Shown here piece after piece: positions 44,501 through 50,800 of a stretch of DNA of 64,000 nucleotides (position 1 is its first letter; each line of letters begins with the position of its first letter). Location: contig NZ_PGTB01000001.1 of assembly GCF_002786325.1 (NCBI RefSeq), positions 186,001-250,000 of the forward strand. The letters run 5' to 3'. Made by a program: the position numbers and the translations under genes. This DNA comes from Pseudooceanicola lipolyticus (GTDB lineage Bacteria > Pseudomonadota > Alphaproteobacteria > Rhodobacterales > Rhodobacteraceae). The notes beneath the pieces are model-generated. The model was not told where the DNA came from, did not search any database, and saw nothing but the letters and a program-made list of their open reading frames with translations.

Positions 44501-47437
44501 GGTAATGACCGTCTCGCCGAAATACGAGACCTGCGCATCGGCCCAGAACTGAATACCGCCGCGGTCGCCGGTATAGAGGTCAATCTCGGTGAAATCGGCG
44601 GCGAAGGTATCGCGCCCGGCGCCACCCTCGTAGCGGCTGCCATTCATGAAAAGGACAAGGTCGTTGCCGTTCCCGGTGCCGCCCGGGTCGCCGGTCGGGC
44701 CGAGGGCGGTGTTGTAGACGCTCACATATTCCACGTCTTTCGAGATCTCGATCCGGCTGCCATCTGTGCCGCTTGTGACCAGATAGTGGGATTTTGACCG
44801 GGTGTCGGGGTCGCCGAAGACCCCGAAATTGTCGACATAGTCATCGTTGAACCCGTCGACGAGCGTACCGAGATTGTCGAGGCTGGCATCCGCCCCGAGC
44901 CCGCGGCCGCCGAAGAGATACCCGGCCGTGCCGGACGTGGTTTCGGTGAAGAGATCATAGCGCAGGCCCAGATTGCCCGAGCGGATAAAGAGGCTGTCGG
45001 CGCCTTCGCCGCCGAAGATATAGTCGGTGGCCCGCGCCCCCGTGAACCGCGAGGCGCCCAGCTCCACAATCACCGAATCCCGGCCCGCGCCGAGGCGCAC
45101 ATGATCATCGGCGCGGTCGATCGGTGCGCCGGACCCGCCCGGCACGAAGTAGTTCAGCCGCACGATATCGTCGCCCGCGCCGGTATCGAAATAATCGCTG
45201 CGCTTGCCGCCCACGAGATAGTCATCGCCGCGCCCGGTCTTGAGAACCGCTGCCTCGACATTCTTGACCGTCAGCTCATGGCCATCTTTCATCGCGATGG
45301 TGACACCGCCCATGGTGCTGTTGTCGCCATCGTTTTCGAGCCGGATCGCTTCGGCCAGATCCCAACGGATATCCCGGGCGACAAAGCTCAGATCGGCGAT
45401 GAAGACGTCATAATCGGTGTTCTTGAGGTTCTGCCCGCCATCGAAATACCCGTCGGATTCACCGGTGAAATGATAATAGAGCACGTCGCCCGCATCATTG
45501 CCGATCACATCGATCGTGCGGTTCGTCTGAACGAATTTGCCGTTGTAATTGTACTGTATCGTTGTGAAGAACGTGTCGATCAGCGCCAACTGTTCCAGCA
45601 CCGGATCATCATGCGCGACCGGGCCCAGCACCTCGACATAATCGCCAATGGCGCTGTCAAAGCTGACGCCCGAGACGGTGATCGGGGCGTCCAGGATCGG
45701 GGCGCCGTTCTGATCGGTGGGCCGTGGCCCGATCAGAACCCGGCTGCCGTCGAGATAGAGATCCGCGAGACTGCCAAACAGCACCCGCACGTCATAGGCC
45801 GCTGTCCAGCCGAACAGGACCGGACGGGGTTGCTGGGTGAACCGAACCTCCAGATCGTCGGGAATGGTTTCGGGCTCGAGGATATACCCGGTGGTGTCAT
45901 ACTCCTCAAAGAGCGCCTCGAGCTGTTCGTAAGACGCCTCGAAATAGTCGATGACGTCATCCTCGAAGCGCGGAATCTCCGGATCCCAATCGGTTGGTGC
46001 CAGACGGTCCTCGACCCAGAAGACCTCGTAGGTGTCGGTTTCCAGGTTGAACTTGTGCCCAGGGATCGAGAAACTCTCGGTGAAGGTGGTCCCAAGCGTC
46101 TTGCCGGGCTCGTTCTGGATAAATTTCTCCGAAAAGATCGGCCCGAAATCGAACTCGAGAAAGTCGGGCACAACCGAACCACCAAAGCGCCCCTGCAGGA
46201 TGTCGACCTGGAAATAGCTGCCGCCCGTAAAGCTGACCTCGTGGTCGAACCGTGCCTCATCCACCGAGAAGGTGGCATCGATCTGCGCGGTGCCGAACCC
46301 CTTGGCCGGCGACAGAAGATAGAGCTTCTCTCCCAGCTTGCCGGTGGTCGTGAGATCGTCGGTCGGGTCATTCGGCGTGCCGTGATCCGAGACCAGCCGG
46401 ATATCGATATTCGGGATCCTGGTGCCCGCGCGGTTCAGATCGACCGCAAGCGTCTCTTTCACTCCCAGGGTCAGGATCTGCGACAGGTCCACAACCTTGA
46501 TCAACACGTCCAGTCCCCGGCCGATCGAGAACTCCTTGTCGAGGAAGACGGTGTTTTTCAGAATCGCCGCGGCCTTCTGAATCCGGGGGTCTGGAATCTC
46601 TCTCAGGATCGTTGTGATGAACCGGTCGACATCGATGCTCCAATGCAGAAAATCCAGGTCGGAGACACCCAGGGCCTCGGCCCGCGCGGTTCCGTTGGTG
46701 GACCCGAACAGGTTTGCACCTTGCGGGGCCTGAAACGAGAGTTCGCCCAAGGACTTGAGAAGTTCGCTCGCCCTGGGGCTGATTGTCTGGATCGCCCGCC
46801 CGTCGGCAAAGCCGATATCGAAAACATAGGGATCCTCGAAAGCCGTGCGGCTGAGGATCGTGTTCGAGAGGCCGAGTGCCTTGAGATCCTTCTCAAAATT
46901 GACGCCGAAGAACCGAATGTCGGGGAAATCGAAATTGTCGATCCCGCCGGGGATGGGCCCGTAGAAGCCCGCGTCCCGGATCCCGGCGGCGAGCGCGGCC
47001 TCGAGGTCGATCCCCGCCTCGGCCACTGGATCGGGGGCCTGGTCCGGAGTTCGCCCGAAACCCACCGTCGAGATTGTGCTGCGCGTGACGTCGAAATCGG
47101 TGAAATCGAACTCCATCACCGCGCCAACGGGGAGCTGGCCCGGCACGCGCTCGGGCGTGATCACCGCGTTGGGCAGGCCCACATTGATCTCGAGGTCATA
47201 CTCGGCCTCAAAGGTCCCGGTGGTCCCGACATTGGCCCACACCTCAAAGCCGAAGAACGCGTCCAGATACAGGGTGCCCGAGATGTCGGTGTTCAGCGCC
47301 GAAACTCCAACCTTCTTCGACTGGCTGAGATCGGCAACCAAGCTTTTGTCGGTTGTGATAAATCGCGAACTGGTATTGCCCGTCGGGTAGAGATCGCCAT
47401 TCGTTTTGAAGGTGAGTGACGTGTTTTGTCGTGCCAT
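38591..47437 (-). CDS. Giant RTX (calcium-binding haemolysin-type repeat) secreted protein
   Basis: About 2,948 residues. The start at 47437 (MARQNTSLTFKTNGDLY) follows GGGGGGAGCA; there is no N-terminal signal, as expected for type I secretion. Residues 1 to about 640 form a unique domain without glycine-rich repeats. About 640-1560 mixes a recurring non-RTX module with short RTX blocks. From there to about 2900 it is nearly continuous GGxGxDxLxG nonapeptides, broken by VDL-type strands (e.g. VTVNLADASANTGDAKGD). The C-terminus TDFDAGVDVLRLFASS then DVSLADLTKADLDFV is the usual RTX-exporter tail. No catalytic motif was recognised. An adhesin or surface-layer-like role is possible, but function is unknown. 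No HlyB/HlyD exporter is in the window. Confidence 0.92.
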   Translation of the reverse strand: MARQNTSLTFKTNGDLYPTGNTSSRFITTDKSLVADLSQSKKVGVSALNTDISGTLYLDAFFGFEVWANVGTTGTFEAEYDLEINVGLPNAVITPERVPGQLPVGAVMEFDFTDFDVTRSTISTVGFGRTPDQAPDPVAEAGIDLEAALAAGIRDAGFYGPIPGGIDNFDFPDIRFFGVNFEKDLKALGLSNTILSRTAFEDPYVFDIGFADGRAIQTISPRASELLKSLGELSFQAPQGANLFGSTNGTARAEALGVSDLDFLHWSIDVDRFITTILREIPDPRIQKAAAILKNTVFLDKEFSIGRGLDVLIKVVDLSQILTLGVKETLAVDLNRAGTRIPNIDIRLVSDHGTPNDPTDDLTTTGKLGEKLYLLSPAKGFGTAQIDATFSVDEARFDHEVSFTGGSYFQVDILQGRFGGSVVPDFLEFDFGPIFSEKFIQNEPGKTLGTTFTESFSIPGHKFNLETDTYEVFWVEDRLAPTDWDPEIPRFEDDVIDYFEASYEQLEALFEEYDTTGYILEPETIPDDLEVRFTQQPRPVLFGWTAAYDVRVLFGSLADLYLDGSRVLIGPRPTDQNGAPILDAPITVSGVSFDSAIGDYVEVLGPVAHDDPVLEQLALIDTFFTTIQYNYNGKFVQTNRTIDVIGNDAGDVLYYHFTGESDGYFDGGQNLKNTDYDVFIADLSFVARDIRWDLAEAIRLENDGDNSTMGGVTIAMKDGHELTVKNVEAAVLKTGRGDDYLVGGKRSDYFDTGAGDDIVRLNYFVPGGSGAPIDRADDHVRLGAGRDSVIVELGASRFTGARATDYIFGGEGADSLFIRSGNLGLRYDLFTETTSGTAGYLFGGRGLGADASLDNLGTLVDGFNDDYVDNFGVFGDPDTRSKSHYLVTSGTDGSRIEISKDVEYVSVYNTALGPTGDPGGTGNGNDLVLFMNGSRYEGGAGRDTFAADFTEIDLYTGDRGGIQFWADAQVSYFGETVITGFERIWMKGTKVSDVIAGGGFADYIHGGLGNDFLYGGFDLAPDKIFGGAGDDVILWRANGDDVLDGGAGFDTLYVGNFDSPIDGTERELVEETGYRMLYYDADGKVLDTVGAAGFDDPRFAHDKTQELLTLGRMADSFGIQANGDPIIRFDNIEAVNMKGTDFSNDLMVYQGGSIYDAGERLDGKDKDVFFADIRFQRTGVEIVAPELGSAADKGFLLDNGVFIAGIEQLLIAGGLASDVLSGGTRTDVLLGGGGDDILSGGGGNDYLDGGDGNDQLFWDSQGKDYIYGGTNRDGGPEQDNLIINGGSGHSRVVLIDENGDDILSSRRGQAWTDSNREVLQELAENSLTADTWKYYNSTPGNPRNREDRSLRHVTYSEMESVDIAGTHDYDEVIVYQNGVAYVGGERAGDEDLFVADLRAFEENLFFDAFSASGEGYEIGQGTRIADFERFHLLLGAGDDRVIGGDKVDTVQGGAGDDWVSGGLGDDMVLGQGGNDFFEHTGGRDVFDGGAGASDVLSVNSRSTQLKLSIFDGDGAALGTELSMISDALTTDEIRDFYDLAGVTTELSHGKNSIRFSNVEETLISASEGNDVLIGGSLQSALFGGGGDDALIGLAGNDFMAGGLGADIYAFDAGFGQDVIYGETAANTRVVFSAYARSELSFALDGIDLLIAAEGNTLRIIDYFADDPNIGHNFTFVTTDGAGKRDFSGLGAVSPGAPARGITAFGTSGDDRPTNGTPKADLFRGFGGDDFFAATGGGDLFDGGSGEDAVSFIDATAKLRLDLANFVAKVGGGREDYLVSIERVLGTTFNDALMGDSHNNSLNGDEGNDDLMGRAGADTLIGGEGDDELDGGADDDQLAGDAGKDNLVGGAGNDRLLGGDGADTLKGGSEDDVLDGGAGNDRLLGGAGNDTLRYSGGVDIMTGGQGRDLADFSALDGTLLVDLNGTKNASFAPADTKSAEAKIAKTSGFEDVYGSQGDDLIIGNALFNRLDGFTGDDTLVGGKGADEFYGGGGRDMVDYSRETGAAGVVVDLRDEEDEFGTDTFGNRDTFFGIRTFKGTSFADRMFGSDNGDVFLGGGASDRLDGRAGDDELDGGTGNDELIGGEGHDLLIGGDGDDRAFGNKGDDTFLGDGGGTDRYDGGEGFDIVSYERTTKGVTFNLNQNEATGQEVGEDTYRNIEAYVGGQGDDKVGGSGNGDHYFYIGGHDDFDAKGGRDTLDFSRFTASVLVNLASGDDAKTGDGTKAPEKTLRDIVAISSVEDVRGTDYDDILTGNAAANRLHGGKGDDLLDGGKTRDNDELNGDQGDDTIIGRIGAGRDTIDGGDGSDILDYSGEKRAVLASLEHGDGDDTVENVEWLLGTSFNDTLLGNDEANVLVGGKGRDRVFTGGGADLIIYTSGIDTVSGGEDSDTVDFGAFRAAVDVDLGNATHAATTGGKKSFDQGTQRKLLRLPELDVENAIGSRFDDRLMGNEGVNILAGGKGDDLVIAKGGDDILTYDDGRDTWNGGGGSDTGVFAKFDKAIKVDLSKDTAQTTGGKTLANLTNIENIVGTLKNDVLTGDDEDNTLEGLSGDDQLFGKVGNDRLAGSLGDDILDGGKGADVLEGGEGMDTASYTGSNSAVTVDLALGTGEGGEAVGDSYDSIEYVTGSDHDDTLRGDGLGNLLDGGKGDDRLVGAGGDDTLEGGAGADTLRGGDGTDLASYAGAKEKVTVNLADASANTGDAKGDTFDGIEGAMGSSQNDRLIGDRGANIFHGGAGNDSIKGGGGNDILFGGAGQDDIDGGSGADELRGGAGNDTYRVDDARDQVFEDQGGGTDLVLATSDFNLGVHVENLTLEGTAEFGTGNNSANQIIGSDADNVLLGLAGNDRMNGGKGADFLAGGAGNDVLTGGAGRDAFAFAETFGQDRITDFDAGVDVLRLFASSGEARTFKAFKRASEDTPEGVLYDRGGDGENTILLQDVSLADLTKADLDFV
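38700..42740 (-). repeat. RTX nonapeptide array of the giant protein
   Basis: Near-continuous tandem GGxGxDxLx coding repeats, seen as runs such as GGAGNDRLLGGDGADTLKGG. Each roll binds Ca2+ in known RTX proteins. About a dozen blocks end with a beta-strand motif of the type VDL..G...GGD..GDT...IE...GS..DD.L.G. The DNA repeats are diverged by codon use, not identical spacers, so this is not a CRISPR array. Confidence 0.85.
42740..45530 (-). repeat. Interspersed non-RTX module repeated within the giant protein
   Basis: Two linked motifs recur. Motif A (strand, DxDG, helix, then a xRFxNxE-like strand): YYDADGKVLDT to IRFDNIEAVNMKG (44225-44020), VLIDENGDDILSS to YSEMESVDIAG (43575-43348), SIFDGDGAALGTE to IRFSNVEETLISAS (42930-42745). 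Motif B (VYxxGxxYxxGE...D.F.ADL): MVYQGGSIYDAGERLDGKDK (about 44010-43917), IVYQNGVAYVGGERAGDED (43335-43237), VLYYHFTGESDGYFDGGQ (about 45485-45380), and LVLFMNGSRYEGGAGRDTF (44670-44583). I do not recognise a named domain. Confidence 0.7.
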
Positions 47438-47804
47438 TGCTCCCCCCCCGGGCGGTGGGCAGAAGGCGCGAAATAGAGATGTAAACGCGGAAACTTTTAC
47501 AGTCTGCCTGACTGACCTTGGCAGCCCGTGGCAAAAAAGCAACGACTTTCTGAAAACTTGTCAGGCCTCAGTCGGGTTGCGACTGAGCGAAAATTCTCCC
47601 CCGGACTCTCCGGTTCGGTCGGGAAAACAGAGGCGCAGCAAGCTTGCCTGAACCGGGTTCCTCGTCTAGCGTTCTCATTGTGTTGGGATAATGCGGCCGC
47701 CAAGGCCGATCCGGCAGAGCTGAGACCGCCGCAACTTTTGGTGGTTCGAGCATCGCTTACAGCCCCCAATCCGATCCGGCCACGGGCCGGAGCTTGGAGG
47801 GGGC
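47438..47804. promoter_or_regulatory. Divergent promoter region of the two RTX genes
   Basis: 367 bp between the divergent RTX starts. Two perfect hairpins stand out. The first is CTCAGTCG (47567-47574) with CGACTGAG (47580-47587) and a 5-nt loop. The second is CCGGCC (47776-47781) with GGCCGG (47785-47790), which sits just 5' of the Shine-Dalgarno GGAGGGGG of the + strand gene and may limit its translation. A GATAAT box at 47687-47692 has no good -35 at the right distance. No gene is apparent. Confidence 0.5.
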
Positions 47805-50800
47805 ATGACGTTCCGTCTGTTTTTTTCGGCCGACACTGGCAGTGACGGGTTTGAGCCGTACATCTCTGACGGCACCGCCCTGGGTACGTTCCAAGTCGTC
47901 GATCTGAACCCAGGTGCCGGCGATGGCATCTTCCAGTTTTTGCCCGGCCCCGACGGCCCGGCCCCCTTCATGGTGTTCTACGGCACCGACGGCTCGGATG
48001 GTGGCGAGCCCTACGTCTCGGACGGAACGGCTCAGGGCACTTTCCGCCTGGCCGACATCAACCCCGGCGCCGGCGACAGTGAGGCCTGGATCCGGAATTT
48101 CTTCTATGACGATGGCCGGGTCTATTTCGCCGCGCGGGATGCAAATGCCGGATCGGGCAGGGGGCTTGAGCTTTACGTCACCGATGGCACCTCTCTGGGC
48201 ACACGGCGGCTGACCGATCTGAATACGGGCCCGGGCGATGCCTCGCCCTCGGTTATCGGAGCCATTGACGGCAAGATCCTCTTCGACGCCAGCGACGGGA
48301 CCAACACCAATCTCTATGCCTATGATCCGGCAACCGATGCCGTCACAACGCTGGACACCGGCCTGGCCTCGCAGGGGCGCCGGGGGATCGAATTCAATGG
48401 CGCGTTCCTCTTTGCGGCCAATGACGGTGTCGACGGCAGCGAGCTCTGGACCACCGACGGCACCGCCGCTGGCACCCAATTGCTCAAGGATATCAACACG
48501 TCCGGGGGATCGTTTCCCAGTGCTTTTGTCGAATTCAACGGCGAAGTCTATTTCGTCGCCGATGACGGGACCACGGGCCAAGAGCTCTGGAAGACCGACG
48601 GCACCACCGGGGGAACTGTCCTCGTTTCGGACATCTTCGCGGGCGCGGGTTCGAGCAATATCTCGTCGATGCGGGTTATCGGCGACAATATTCTCTTCGC
48701 CGCACGGGACAGCCTCGGTAATTCCGAGCTCTGGAAGGTCGCCAGCAACGGCACCGTTTCGTTGGTCAAGGATATCCGCGCGGGCGGAAGCAGCAGCCCC
48801 AGCGGCATGACCGAGATCGGGGCGACCGGAACCGCCGTGTTCTCGGCCACCGACGACACCAACGGGCAAGAGCTCTGGATCACCGACGGGACAACGGCTG
48901 GCACGCAGCTTTTGAAGGACATTAATCCTGGCGGGACGGGTGGGAGCGTCTTCAACTTCCACAAGGTCAACGACCTGGTTTTCTTCACCGCCAATGATGG
49001 GACCAATGGCAGAGAGCTATGGGTGACCGACGGGACCGAGGCCGGCACCGAGATGGTCGAAGACCTGACCCCCGGCGCGGCGGGCACAAACTTCGACGTG
49101 TTTGCGATCCAGGACATCAACGGCGCCCCCGGGACACCGACCCTGGATGCCAACACGATCTCGGAAACCGCGGAGGTGGACACCGTTGTCGGCACCGTCT
49201 CGGCCGTGGATCCGGACAATGACAGCCTGAGCTTCACCCTGACGGAGGATGCCGGCGGGCGGTTCCGCATCGGCTCGAACGGCAAGATCCGGGTGGACGG
49301 GGCGCTCGATTTCGAGACCAACCAGACCCATCAGGTCACCGTCCGCGCGACCGATCCCGATGGCTTGTTCTCGGAGCGGACCTTTACGCTCCAGGTGCTC
49401 GACGAGAACGAAGAGCCGGTGATCGGGGCGCTCTCGAATGCGAGTGTCGCCGAGCGGTCGGCCAAGGGCACCGATGTGGGCACGGTCGCCGTCACCGACC
49501 CTCAGGGCGATGACCTGACCTATGAGCTGACCGACGATGCGGGCGGGCGGTTCCGGATAACCCAGACCGGGGTGATCAAGGTCGACGGAGCGCTCGATTT
49601 CGAGGCGAATGCAAGCCATGACGTCACCGTCCGGGTCACCGACACTGACGGTTTCATCGACACCGAGACCTTCACCATTTCGGTAACGGATGTGGCCGAA
49701 GATCCGGTCATTGGGACTCTCTCGAACAAGACGGTGGACGAGGGCGCGGCGAACGGCACCGATGTGGGCACGGTTTCGGCGACGGATCCTCAGGACGAAG
49801 ATCTGACCTTCGCGCTGACCGATGACGCCGGCGGGCGGTTCCGGATCAACCAGAACGGAGTGATCAAGGTCGACGGCACGCTCGATCACGAAACCGATGC
49901 CAGCCACAATGTGACCGTCCGGGTGACGGATGAGGAAGGCAATACCGACAGCAAGAGTTTCTCGATCACCGTGGGCGATGTGGACGAGGATCCAGAGTTT
50001 AATCTGCTTTTCTCGGCGTCGGTGAAAGAGGACATCCCGGTTGGCAGCGTGGTGGGCACCGTCGGCGCCGTGGATCCCGAGGGCGGCGCGATCACCTATG
50101 CGCTCACCGATGATGCCGGCGGCCGGTTCCGCATCAGCGCGACGGGTGTGGTCCGCGTCAAGGACATGCTCGATTTCGAGACGAACAGAAACCACACGAT
50201 CACCATCGAAGCGCGCGATACCGCGGGGAACCGCGACACCACCTCAACCACGATCGCCGTTCTCGACGTCGATGATCTGCCGGTTCTCGACGCGGTTTCG
50301 GTCTTCGTGACGCCGGAAAATATGCCGGCTGGCGCCGTCGTGGCGACCCTTCAGGCCTCGGACCCCCAGGGCGAGACGGTGACTTTCACGCTCGCCAACA
50401 ATACCAGCCGGTTTGCGATCAACCAGTCCGGGGAAATCCGGCTGGTGGGCAGTCTCGATTACGAAACGGACAGCAGCCACCGGATCAGGGTGCAGCTGAC
50501 CGACCCCACCGGCAACAAGGTGACCGAGAGTATCACCATCCCGGTCTCGGATGCGGCCGAACCGACCGAGGGGCACGATGTGCTGGCGGGCACCTTCCTG
50601 GGTGACCGGATCGATGCGCTTGGCGGCAATGATGTGGTCCGGGGTTTTGCGGCGAACGACGTTCTGATCGGTAACAAGGGCGATGATCAGCTGTTCGGTC
50701 AGGCCGGGAATGATAGCCTTGAGGGCGGCAAAGGCAACGATCTGCTGGTGGGCGGCATTGGCGCTGACGAGATCGACGGTGGCGCCGGCAATGATACGGT

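Noticed and set aside
47558-47586. TTGTCA as a -35 box in the RTX intergenic region
   Set aside because: No acceptable -10 hexamer at 16-18 bp spacing (GACTGA only).
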